Source: a virus
Virus record (IMG/VR): IMGVR_UViG_3300008050_000048
Coordinates: 1-55,533 of that record
Length of the DNA: 55,533 bases
Direction: 5' to 3' (one strand)
The notes under the pieces were generated by a model, which ran no database searches, had not been told where the DNA came from, and saw only the letters and a list, made by a program, of their open reading frames with translations. Each line of letters opens with the position of its first letter. Position 1 is the stretch's first letter. Below, one piece after another: positions 34,601 through 40,559 of this stretch. Both the position numbers and the translations under genes were made by a program.

Positions 34601-35042
34601 CAAGCCAACAAAGAAGCAACAAAAAATCTTTAAAGAAAATATTGCCGTTTTTGCAGGAGAAGGTGAGTTTAGTAGGGATGAGCAGATTGAAAATATTCTG
34701 TCACTAACAGGTTTCTATCCGTTAGAACTTGTTGTTGGGCAAGAATCTCTAGATAAGCTTGAAGAGTGTGGAATTCCTCCCTTAGGAGAATTTGATAAAG
34801 ATCTGCAAGTTGCATGGTGTATTCCAAGAGAGATCATAAAAAGAGTAACGAAGAAAAATAAGCAATATTGGATTGTGAAGGTTACTGATTCTACGAATAC
34901 GATGATTGACATTAAGTGTTGGGGTATTAGACCAATTCTTGACACTTTAAAGCTTAATGCTATATATATTGTTAATCCCAAGTTTGAGCAGACTTGGGGC
35001 TTCTCAACCTCATCAATTTCAACACAGTGGAAAAAACTATAA
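31611..35042 (+). CDS. dnaE: DNA polymerase III alpha subunit (DnaE-type replicase)
   Basis: 1143-residue family C polymerase. The PHP domain starts at once (LHAHTTFSTFDGLGYP, then AITDHGNMNSL). The palm is visible as IGPGRGSAAGSLVAYVLEIT, then ANDYPDIDVDFGYN with catalytic Asp. The fingers contain WVGIFQFTES and SIVRPGPLEADVDKSYL, and the beta-interaction/HhH part carries IKGLGVTAIS. No exonuclease domain is inserted, so this is DnaE, not PolC. Proofreading would come from the separate DnaQ-like protein at 44141. The start is TTG with AGGAG upstream, overlapping the previous stop. An OB domain lies near the C-terminus. Confidence 0.95.
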   Translation: MSNKIKFTNLHAHTTFSTFDGLGYPAEHYDYAFENGMDAMAITDHGNMNSLSYCLEHIKKMKKEGKDFKPIFGIEAYFVDSVSDWKIAYDKERENKKAKSKKASADEKNGTIVEDENASKAAGKTLRSRAHLVLLAKNEVGLKNIFSMISQSYKSPNFYYYPRIDFDLLRKHSEGVIVSSACLGGPLSKIFWNNQEESDEHLVELMLEKVNKFKEILGEDFYGEIQWNRIEEQHKVNKLVIEACKQANVEIISTADSHYPRPELWKERQIYKSIGWMKKSSSEELLASIDPDRESLKGEYYPKNGEQMWDAYKKYSDELGYSYDDDFIRSTMERTHQISSDKITEFALDNTPRLPDFVVPEGKTPEETLRELSLAGLKDKGRDQDLEYIERLNSELEVIEYRGFSKYFITMKAIIDLAKDTQLIGPGRGSAAGSLVAYVLEITQADPIKYGLQFSRFLRRDANDYPDIDVDFGYNMELKNLLIEEWGADTVVPITNFNTLKLRSLIKDLSKLYGIPFMEVNKVTSVMEEEATPGAKKARGMKTGHIVPTFDELMKHSPSLISFMKKHSQIASHVKVLHGQVRSIARHAGGVVIADDLNNHMPLISSKGITQTPWSEGQNVRHLEPMGFIKFDILALDALKMFDSCINTILKRKYGIAEPTFAQRLDFYNKNLHPDVMDMEDQEVFENVFHEGKWVGIFQFTESTAQDLCSASKPRSIVDISAVTSIVRPGPLEADVDKSYLKAKKSPRSVRYLNKTVEEVTKETSGFLIFQEQIALLAHKLGKDISLDEGNKLRKLLTKKGIDEIEEKKKKIKDKFDAGCLEKKISKKDATDMWKTFEFFSGYGFNKSHAVCYSMISYQCAWLMTYHEPEWVAAFLDKEPDSRKEKAISLARTLGYEIVKPTINHSGFKWEPIDIDGTTKLVQPLSSIKGLGVTAISQILEHRPFKTVEETLFNDKISYRAFNKKAFDVLCRSGAMNSLMDSRFTGSKHFWTVVAANKPTKKQQKIFKENIAVFAGEGEFSRDEQIENILSLTGFYPLELVVGQESLDKLEECGIPPLGEFDKDLQVAWCIPREIIKRVTKKNKQYWIVKVTDSTNTMIDIKCWGIRPILDTLKLNAIYIVNPKFEQTWGFSTSSISTQWKKL

Positions 35043-35060
35043 AACTTCGGCATGTCAATA

Positions 35061-35069
35061 CTATTTATA
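35061..35069 (+). promoter_or_regulatory. Putative late promoter element (CTATTTATA)
   Basis: Exact CTATTTATA in the 57-base gap after the polymerase gene, 31 bases before the ATG of a virion-like protein. The gap also has the AAGGAG ribosome site. Confidence 0.45.
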
Positions 35070-35099
35070 TTAGCCACCCCCTTAAGGAGACTATTATAA

Positions 35100-35870
35100 A
35101 TGGTATCGCCACGAAAAAGAAAAGTCAAAAAATATTTAATCGGAACATATGTTAATAACGCTGGGTTATCAACGACAGGAATTCTTGCAGCAAACGATGC
35201 TAGTTTGCTTAGTGCAAGCCTTGCCGACCCTGCTGTTGTTGGTACAAGCAGCGCAGCAGGATATTTTGCTAATGCAAGCACCGCTCTATTGACAGATGGA
35301 GCTTCTGACGGTGACGGAAACTTCTCAAATGCTGGAGTTGCTCCTAAAACTGGTGAAACTACGGACTTTTCTGGTGAGACTGTTTCCCATTTTAAGTTAT
35401 CACTCCCAGGTGAAGCAGCAATTCAAGTTTCTGCAACAAACTGGCCTGTAATTATTTATAGTCCTGATGGGCCTTCTGCTAATTCACATAAGACTTACTC
35501 TAGTTGGGGACTCAATGCAACTGCTTCTATCGGGTTTGATAATCAAGTCACAGGCTCGGTAAACGAAGTTACTCACTTGCAAGTTTACTATGCCGGTACT
35601 CTACACTCAAATTCTTTAGGGTATGATAAGTTAGAGATATATGCAGGGGCGGGACCATCCCTTGTAGCTTCGGTATCTGGAACAAATGAATATGTGTCTG
35701 GAAATCTATACATTGAAACAGCATCCATAGGTGGGTCTGGTTTTCTAATGGCTACCTTATCATCATCAGCAGATCAAACTAACACCGATTGGTTAAGTGG
35801 TTTCTTAGTTCACGTTTCTGGTACCGTTGGCACAACCACTCCAACAGGTTCAGCTTGGACTTTAGCTTAA
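35100..35870 (+). CDS. Probable virion surface or decoration protein
   Basis: 256-residue protein, small-residue rich (Gly, Ala, Ser, Thr), with a basic start (MVSPRKRKVKKYLIGTYVN). The repeated beta-strand pattern (for example THLQVYYAGTL, YDKLEIYAGAG, GFLMATLSSSAD) suggests an extracellular beta sandwich, as in decoration proteins or fibre heads. No signal peptide. It sits alone behind a late-type promoter element, after the replication genes. The virion role is inferred from composition and promoter. Confidence 0.6.
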   Translation: MVSPRKRKVKKYLIGTYVNNAGLSTTGILAANDASLLSASLADPAVVGTSSAAGYFANASTALLTDGASDGDGNFSNAGVAPKTGETTDFSGETVSHFKLSLPGEAAIQVSATNWPVIIYSPDGPSANSHKTYSSWGLNATASIGFDNQVTGSVNEVTHLQVYYAGTLHSNSLGYDKLEIYAGAGPSLVASVSGTNEYVSGNLYIETASIGGSGFLMATLSSSADQTNTDWLSGFLVHVSGTVGTTTPTGSAWTLA

Positions 35871-35877
35871 TTTAGAG

Positions 35878-35906
35878 TTGACATAAAATAAAACCTCCTG
35901 TATGAT
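35878..35906 (+). promoter_or_regulatory. Strong sigma70-type promoter for the dUTPase gene
   Basis: TTGACA (35878-35883), 17-base spacer, TATGAT (35901-35906). The -35 is perfect and the -10 five of six. A start near 35913 would fall in the loop of the surrounding inverted repeat. Confidence 0.8.
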
Positions 35907-35933
35907 ATCTTAATGATGCCATACAGGAGGTTT
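35891..35933 (+). promoter_or_regulatory. Inverted repeat containing the dUTPase ribosome site
   Basis: AAACCTCCTGTATG (35891-35904) pairs perfectly with CATACAGGAGGTTT (35920-35933), three bases before the dUTPase ATG. The right arm contains the AGGAGG Shine-Dalgarno and runs into TTTTT, so the hairpin can both hide the ribosome site and resemble a terminator in transcripts arriving from upstream. RNA started at the embedded promoter would lack the left arm. Confidence 0.7.
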
Positions 35934-35935
35934 TT

Positions 35936-36394
35936 ATGGTTTTACACACAGCAATCTTGAGAGACAGAGTAAAAAAGCCAAAACGAGCACACAATACGGA
36001 TGCTGGTATTGATTTTTTTTACTGTCCAATAGAAAAATTAACATTAGCAATTAGGCCGGGAGAGACTAAGTTGTTAAAAACCGGGGTATCCGTTGCGGTC
36101 CCTGAGGGTTTTTATTTAGAAATAAAAAACAAATCAGGTATGGCTTACAAAAAACAATTACTAGTTGGCGCTTGTGTTATCGACGCTGGGTATGATGGTG
36201 AGGTTTTTGTTAACCTACACAATGTAGGTAATAAGATTACATTTATAGATCCTGGTGATAAGATTGCTCAAGGAGTTTTATTAAGGCACCATCTAACTTC
36301 ATTAAAATTTGAAGAACCTACAAAAGTTTCAGAAAGAAATTCTATGATTTCAAAACGAGGTTCCGGCGCGCTTGGAAGCACGGGAGTCAAATAA
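35936..36394 (+). CDS. dut: dUTP pyrophosphatase
   Basis: Trimeric dUTPase, 152 residues. All five motifs are visible: 1 TDAGIDFFY, 2 IKNKSGMA, 3 GACVIDAGYDGEV, 4 GDKIAQGVL and 5 RGSGALGSTG. Catalytic Asp is in motif 3. It keeps uracil out of DNA and supplies dUMP for ThyX. The gene is controlled by its own promoter plus a hairpin over the ribosome site. The last bases (AATAATGAC) place its TAA overlapping the ATG of the methylase gene. Confidence 0.95.
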   Translation: MVLHTAILRDRVKKPKRAHNTDAGIDFFYCPIEKLTLAIRPGETKLLKTGVSVAVPEGFYLEIKNKSGMAYKKQLLVGACVIDAGYDGEVFVNLHNVGNKITFIDPGDKIAQGVLLRHHLTSLKFEEPTKVSERNSMISKRGSGALGSTGVK

Positions 36395-36915
36395 TGACTA
36401 ATCCAAATGGACAACTTAAAAACCTGAATCAGGTCCACTATACATCAAATTCTGATGAGTGGGGAACTCCTGATGCTTTTATGGAAGTTTTAAATCAGAG
36501 GTTTGGTGATTTTACACTTGATCCCTGTTGCACAATAAACAGTGCAAAAGCTCCAAATTTTATAACTTCAAATGAAAATGGACTAACAAAAGATTGGAGC
36601 GGAAATGTTTATATGAACCCTCCATATTCTAGTGTTTCTAAGTGGATTGACAAGGCTATCTTTGAAACGGCCTCCGGTAATACGGATAGAGTAGTCTGTC
36701 TCGTACCAGCTAGGACGGCTACCAAGTGGTTTTACAGGGCTGCAATCGAGGCTTCTGAGGTTCTTTTTGTCCATGGAAGACTCTCATTTGAAAACCCTGT
36801 AAACAAAAATAAGAACTCTGCACCATTCCCTTCAGTTGTTATTGTCTTTGAAAAGAAAAGTGCTCTAACCCCACTAAGTGGAGCTAAATTTGGCTTTCTA
36901 GGGAGGACATTATAA
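36394..36915 (+). CDS. Phage-type DNA N6-adenine methyltransferase (Dam-like)
   Basis: 173-residue methylase of the phage DNA N-6-adenine-methyltransferase family. It has DEWGTPDAFMEVLNQRFGDF, then TLDPCCTINSAKAPNF, and the catalytic motif IV as NPPYSSVSKWIDKA (D/N-PP-Y). The end motif LFVHGRLSFENP matches this family. It would methylate adenine in phage DNA, perhaps to resist restriction. No restriction partner is adjacent. The start overlaps the dUTPase stop and the TAATG end overlaps the next gene. Confidence 0.9.
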   Translation: MTNPNGQLKNLNQVHYTSNSDEWGTPDAFMEVLNQRFGDFTLDPCCTINSAKAPNFITSNENGLTKDWSGNVYMNPPYSSVSKWIDKAIFETASGNTDRVVCLVPARTATKWFYRAAIEASEVLFVHGRLSFENPVNKNKNSAPFPSVVIVFEKKSALTPLSGAKFGFLGRTL

Positions 36916-37175
36916 TGTCCTCAATTGCAAGAAATTTAGAAAAGAAAAAAGAACGTAACGAAGATAAGAAGGCTGAGAAGAATATGGCCAAGAAGATTTC
37001 TATGTTTGATAGAATTCCTGATGAATGTCTAACCTGTAAAGCTCCTTTTGACAAGAAAAGTAAAATACATGCACAGACCTGGATTGTATCCGTCTTTACT
37101 GAACAGAAGAAGGTTGTAATTATATGCCCAGAATGTTATAATAAGAAGGTAGCAGAAAGGAGCAGCAATGATTGA
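36915..37175 (+). CDS. Small zinc-ribbon-like protein
   Basis: 86-residue protein with a strongly charged helical N-terminus (ARNLEKKKERNEDKKAEKNM) and a C-terminal metal site formed by ECLTCKAPFD and IICPECYNKK, two CxxC pairs about 35 residues apart. The arrangement suggests a zinc ribbon that may bind nucleic acid. It overlaps the methylase and thioredoxin-like genes by a few bases. Confidence 0.65.
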   Translation: MSSIARNLEKKKERNEDKKAEKNMAKKISMFDRIPDECLTCKAPFDKKSKIHAQTWIVSVFTEQKKVVIICPECYNKKVAERSSND

Positions 37176-37449
37176 GCAAGATTGTTTATTATATTTTTCA
37201 AGTGATATGTGTGGTTTATGTGAGGTTTTAGATGAAGTCCTCGTTAAAATAGAGCGATTATATCCTAGCTTAACGGTATATAAACTAAACCAAGAAGAAG
37301 ACCTTCAGCTTTTTGAAAAGTTTGAAATTGACGGAGTGCCAACTTTATATATGAGAAGAGTGGAGGGGTTCGTTGAAATACCCTACCCCGAAACTGGTTA
37401 TCAGTATGAGTATTTAAAGGATTACTTTGAAGAGGTATACAGTGTATAA
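37168..37449 (+). CDS. Thioredoxin-like redox protein
   Basis: 93-residue thioredoxin fold. The active site is MCGLCEVLDEVLVKIE (CxxC with Gly-Leu between) after the strand LLYFSSD, and the cis-Pro is in IDGVPTLYM, both at the expected spacing. It could reduce the class II RNR at 23734 through its C-terminal Cys pair, as phage thioredoxin/glutaredoxin proteins do. That link is inferred. Confidence 0.8.
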   Translation: MIEQDCLLYFSSDMCGLCEVLDEVLVKIERLYPSLTVYKLNQEEDLQLFEKFEIDGVPTLYMRRVEGFVEIPYPETGYQYEYLKDYFEEVYSV

Positions 37450-37759
37450 CTTTCCTTACAAAGTGTCGCTTAGGATCGGGTATCATAAACTAACACAATT
37501 AAAAGTATATGCTAGATATGACGGCATGAGTTATATTAAACTTCTTAAAGCCCTAGCAACAGGATATGTTGACGGAGACCCAGACATTCGGTCTTTCGTT
37601 GAGAAACATAAGCTTAAAGAAAAACTTAGTTATAAGAAATATATAAAAGTATCAAAAAATAGTTTTCAAAAAAAGCAAGAAATCAACAAATTGTATAATA
37701 TTAATCAAGCTTTTAATAAGAAAAATGTTCAAGACGTTGAGGAGATTAGTGGAATATGA
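37442..37759 (+). CDS. Hypothetical basic protein
   Basis: 105-residue very basic protein, possible start GTG at 37442 with GAAGAGG upstream; a TTG at 37427 is the in-frame alternative. The first part (KVSLRIGYHKLTQLKVYARY, then DGMSYIKLLKALATGYVDGD) resembles a short ribbon-helix-helix or similar DNA-binding element, and the C-terminal half is Lys-rich. It is likely a nucleic-acid-binding protein. Its end overlaps the sigma-like gene start. Confidence 0.55.
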   Translation: MYNFPYKVSLRIGYHKLTQLKVYARYDGMSYIKLLKALATGYVDGDPDIRSFVEKHKLKEKLSYKKYIKVSKNSFQKKQEINKLYNINQAFNKKNVQDVEEISGI

Positions 37760-37986
37760 ATTGCCATGAAACTTGTGAGTTAGCCTGTGAAGGCTGCCCA
37801 GTCCAAAAATGTAAATTCTGGATAGATTATCCCGAAGAGTTTAATTGCTCAAAAATTTCAGTCGAAAAGAATGGAGCAATGACTCTAAGAGAAACAGCTA
37901 AAAGGCTCGGCATATCATATGTAAGAGTTAAGCAATTAGAAGATGAAGCCTTAGAAGCCCTTTCTACTATCGAAGACAAAAGATAA
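37756..37986 (+). CDS. Sigma factor region 4-like protein with an N-terminal Cys cluster
   Basis: 76-residue protein. Residues 40-68 (GAMTLRETAKRLGISYVRVK) are a sigma-4-type helix-turn-helix, followed by QLEDEALEAL as in sigma70 region 4.2. The N-terminus has CHETCELACEGCPVQKCKFW, six Cys likely to bind zinc or an iron-sulfur cluster. There is no region 2. It could anchor host RNA polymerase at the phage CTATTTATA promoters, as T4 gp55 and gp33 do in that system. That role is inference. It precedes two genes with this motif upstream. Confidence 0.6.
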   Translation: MNCHETCELACEGCPVQKCKFWIDYPEEFNCSKISVEKNGAMTLRETAKRLGISYVRVKQLEDEALEALSTIEDKR

Positions 37987-37998
37987 CAATAAATTGAA

Positions 37999-38007
37999 TT
38001 ATTTATA
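37999..38007 (+). promoter_or_regulatory. Putative late promoter element (TTATTTATA) with repeated leader
   Basis: TTATTTATA, one mismatch from CTATTTATA, begins a leader of about 30 bases that is almost identical to the one at 38460-38490. It ends in GGAGGTTTTT before the ATG of the 131-residue gene. Confidence 0.45.
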
Positions 38008-38036
38008 CCTGTATACCGTTGGAGGTTTTTTAAGCT

Positions 38037-38432
38037 ATGAGTGTATCAAAAGAAAATGTGGTTAAAAAGTGGAAAAAACTATCAGGAGAAGAGTACGATA
38101 AAGCTGTAACCAGTTTGTACGAGATAGATGACCGCTACATGACGATGAGTGCTAAACGAAGCCACGAGATTGATTTGACGATCAGTCACCTCCTCGGCCT
38201 TGACTTTCCAGTCAAGAGGCGCAAAGCAATCAAGAAGGCATTGGGCAAAATCAACCGACGCCTCTTTTTGAAGCATGTCGTGATTATAGTGCGCGGATTT
38301 TTTGACAAACAGTTTATTCCAGAAACTGGAGAATTTGCAAGAGTTACCCGAGAATGCCTCGGTGAAGTTTTGTCTGATGATGAACTGAATGACTATCTAG
38401 GTGAATGGATTAAATCCAACAAACTAATATAA
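38037..38432 (+). CDS. Hypothetical protein expressed from a late-type leader
   Basis: 131-residue basic protein, helical, starting MSVSKENVVKKWKKLSGEEY. It shares the KENVV start with the next gene product. There is no domain I recognise. The duplicated promoter-leader suggests strong expression, perhaps as a virion-internal or capsid-associated protein. The GC-rich central part (bases 38110-38270) differs in base use from surrounding AT-rich genes. Confidence 0.6.
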   Translation: MSVSKENVVKKWKKLSGEEYDKAVTSLYEIDDRYMTMSAKRSHEIDLTISHLLGLDFPVKRRKAIKKALGKINRRLFLKHVVIIVRGFFDKQFIPETGEFARVTRECLGEVLSDDELNDYLGEWIKSNKLI

Positions 38433-38456
38433 GTTGAAATTAACGTTTTTTATATA

Positions 38457-38465
38457 CTATTTATA
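38457..38465 (+). promoter_or_regulatory. Putative late promoter element (CTATTTATA)
   Basis: Exact CTATTTATA 29 bases before the acidic repeat protein gene, inside copy 2 of the repeated leader. Confidence 0.45.
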
Positions 38466-38493
38466 TCTGTATACCGTTGGAGGTTTTTAAATA

Positions 38494-39348
38494 ATGACTT
38501 TACTAAAAGAAAATGTAGTTGTAGATTTCATGAGGCACGCTGGCCTCTCTACGCATACTACGAAGATTATCAGAGAAATGAAAGAAGCAGACGAAGAAGT
38601 CCAAGAAGAAGGCAAGAGCTGCGAAGATTGCGATTGTGGCGAGAAAGGCTGCGAGAAGTGTAAAAAGGGCAAAAAAGTTGTTGAAGAAGCCGAAGCCGAA
38701 GACGACAGCGCTCTTTATGAAGAACTAAAGAGTCTTATGGAAGCCGAAGGTTTTGGCGAAGAAGATGAAGAGGAACCCGGTATGGAATACGGGAACGAGA
38801 GAGGCGAAGAAGAGATGGGTGATGACGAAGACCTTGATATGAGCGACGAAGACGTTGATGATGAGGATCTTGGCCTAGAAGATGATAGTATGGATATGGA
38901 AGACGACGAGGCGGGTGTTTCGTCCGGTAGTCCAGAAGTTGAAGATGCAATCAAGCAAGTTCTTGAAGCATTTGCTGAGGCTGTAAGTTCAACTCTCGGA
39001 ATCAAAATCGATGTTACTCAAGGTGACGATGATGATGATGAAGGCATGGAAGGCATGGAAGGCATGGAAGACATGGGCGATGAAGGCATGGAAGACATGG
39101 GCGATGAAGGCATGGAAGACATGGACGATGAAGGCATGGAAGACATGGACGATGAAGAAGATATGGGTGGCGAAGAAGAACTCGCTCCTGAAGAAGAAGA
39201 AGCCCTACAAGAAGCTATCAATCTTCTAAAGAAGAGCATGCGAAAGAAGACAAAAAAAGCTACAAGGCTTAAAGAGTCTAAGATGTCAAACAAAGCTCTT
39301 ATTAGCCGAGTAAAGAGAAGAATTGCAAAAAGAGTTTCAAAAAAGTAA
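38494..39348 (+). CDS. Acidic repeat protein, candidate prohead core or internal protein
   Basis: 284-residue protein, extremely rich in Glu, Asp, Gly and Met. After a normal N-terminus (MTLLKENVVVDFMRHAGLST) there is a Cys-rich stretch (CEDCDCGEKGCEKC), a long acidic domain and a tandem repeat of eight-residue DEGMEDM units (about residues 182-222). It ends with a basic tail (RVKRRIAKRVSKK). Acidic low-complexity proteins with a basic end serve as prohead core or internal proteins in T4-like phages (gp67, gp22). The function here is inferred. It has its own late-type promoter and leader. Confidence 0.6.
   Translation: MTLLKENVVVDFMRHAGLSTHTTKIIREMKEADEEVQEEGKSCEDCDCGEKGCEKCKKGKKVVEEAEAEDDSALYEELKSLMEAEGFGEEDEEEPGMEYGNERGEEEMGDDEDLDMSDEDVDDEDLGLEDDSMDMEDDEAGVSSGSPEVEDAIKQVLEAFAEAVSSTLGIKIDVTQGDDDDDEGMEGMEGMEDMGDEGMEDMGDEGMEDMDDEGMEDMDDEEDMGGEEELAPEEEEALQEAINLLKKSMRKKTKKATRLKESKMSNKALISRVKRRIAKRVSKK
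39079..39150 (+). repeat. Tandem 24-bp repeats coding DEGMEDM units
   Basis: Three near-identical 24-bp units start at 39079, 39103 and 39127 (GATGAAGGCATGGAAGACAT followed by GGGC or GGAC), preceded by degenerate 9-bp units. It is a minisatellite within the acidic gene and could change length by slippage. Confidence 0.8.
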
Positions 39349-39373
39349 TTTAAAATATTAAATGGTATACACA

Positions 39374-39402
39374 AAAGAGTCATCCGAAAGGGTGGCTCTT
39401 TT
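39374..39402 (+). terminator. Terminator hairpin after the acidic repeat gene
   Basis: AAAGAGTCATCC pairs with GGGTGGCTCTTT around a GAAA tetraloop, with G-U pairs, followed by a short T run. It lies immediately before a CTATTTATA element. Confidence 0.7.
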
Positions 39403-39403
39403 A

Positions 39404-39412
39404 CTATTTATA
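39404..39412 (+). promoter_or_regulatory. Putative late promoter element (CTATTTATA) upstream of the GroEL operon
   Basis: Exact CTATTTATA directly after a terminator and 28 bases before ATG 39432. It would drive the 375-residue gene and groEL. Confidence 0.45.
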
Positions 39413-39431
39413 CATATATATGGAGACAAAC

Positions 39432-40559
39432 ATGACAAAGCCCGGTGATACCTTAATGGATGAAATTTTTTCGAAAAAGAAAAGAATAAATATATTGAAT
39501 ACTCTCATTAGAGAGTCTATATCTGATTTTCGGTCAGAGTCTCAGAAAGAACCCAGGACTATTAATTTCCCAACTTTCAAATTCACAACAAAAACAGGAG
39601 TTCCTGATACAAAAGATCGTGTTCACTTCGAGAAGATAGCTAGGGGTATCAAAGGGGATACTGTTAAAGACAAGCTCACTAATTTAGATAGAGCCTTATA
39701 TCCAAGGAATGGTAGCACAGGGCAGGTTGGATTAGATCACTTAATATCAAGCCTAATGATTTCAGATATTATGCTCGGGATGGTTCAGAACTTCAACAGA
39801 TCTGCTGCTGGTTTCTTGTTTGAAACATTCTGTGCTGCCTTGTTCGAAGGCACTTCAGACGGCTTTGGTGGCATTAATAATGTACCAGACGTTGCAATTC
39901 AGATTATAAAAGGATACGAGGGAGAACTCCCACTTATTCCAGTTTCACTTAAATTAAGAGCACCAAATTCAGACCTTAGTGGTAGTTTCACAAATTTACT
40001 TAAGTATTTTAATAAGGAAAGAGAATTATTCCACTTAATAGGTGAAAAAATAGTAGACAAAAATTCTCTTAAAAGAGTTGAATTTTATGCCTACAGACTT
40101 ACTGCGGATCCTTATCATTTCGGGAAGGACATAAATAATTTGGACAAACTATTGATGATTACAAGAGAGCAGGAAAAACAAGCCCTGCCAACTGTAAGAG
40201 ATATGCAAAGTCGATTCTTGAATAATATTTGGAAAGAAAAGGAACTCAAGGGAACCAAAGACGAATTTAAGTTAGAAAAAACATTTAGAATCCCAGCAAA
40301 AACCTGGAAGAATTCCTCTACATATCTTGGCGCAATCATAATTGACGAAGAGTTCTTAGCTAGAAATACAAGTAGATATCTAGAAACTTTCCAAACTAAC
40401 GTCGAGGAGATCTTTGACACACTAAAGACCTTGACAGAAAGCATGTCCTACTATTATACTGATGCTGAGAACAAATTCGAACACGGTAGGCAGGCCAGAG
40501 AAAAGTCTGCACACTTAAAAGAGTTGGTTCATGAAGAAATTACTATGGAGGGTAAATGA
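39432..40559 (+). CDS. Hypothetical protein preceding groEL, possible PD-(D/E)xK-like fold
   Basis: 375-residue protein with no clear family. Around residues 120-180 the pattern E (GFLFETFCAALFEG), D (NNVPDVAIQI) and S-L-K-L (PVSLKLRAP) has the order of a PD-(D/E)xK nuclease core; this is suggestive only. The start ATG 39432 follows TGGAGA; an upstream ATG at 39420 overlaps that ribosome site and is less likely. Its stop overlaps the groEL ATG, so the two are co-translated. A prohead-related client of GroEL is another possibility. Confidence 0.6.
   Translation: MTKPGDTLMDEIFSKKKRINILNTLIRESISDFRSESQKEPRTINFPTFKFTTKTGVPDTKDRVHFEKIARGIKGDTVKDKLTNLDRALYPRNGSTGQVGLDHLISSLMISDIMLGMVQNFNRSAAGFLFETFCAALFEGTSDGFGGINNVPDVAIQIIKGYEGELPLIPVSLKLRAPNSDLSGSFTNLLKYFNKERELFHLIGEKIVDKNSLKRVEFYAYRLTADPYHFGKDINNLDKLLMITREQEKQALPTVRDMQSRFLNNIWKEKELKGTKDEFKLEKTFRIPAKTWKNSSTYLGAIIIDEEFLARNTSRYLETFQTNVEEIFDTLKTLTESMSYYYTDAENKFEHGRQAREKSAHLKELVHEEITMEGK

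Larger units (their letters stand above)
38002..38490 (+). repeat. Duplicated promoter-leader sequence (two copies)
   Basis: Copy 1 at 38002-38032 and copy 2 at 38460-38490. Both run from TTTATA through GTATACCGTTGGAGG to a T run, with the late-type motif just upstream, and each precedes a gene start by about 5 bases. The two copies differ only at a few positions. Each copy supplies the ribosome site GGAGG. Confidence 0.75.

Noticed and set aside
34715-35281. 188-codon minus-strand frame across the polymerase end
   Set aside because: It runs through the dnaE C-terminus, an intergenic promoter element and the next gene start, all better explained on the + strand.
39038-39160. Short tandem repeats as a possible CRISPR array
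   Set aside because: Units are contiguous, in frame, and code for DEGMEDM; there are no spacers.
38715-39383. Long open frames on the minus strand opposite the acidic gene
   Set aside because: They are mirror images of the GAA/GAT/GAC-rich repeat (Ser/Leu/Pro low complexity), without ribosome sites, and all neighbours are on the + strand.
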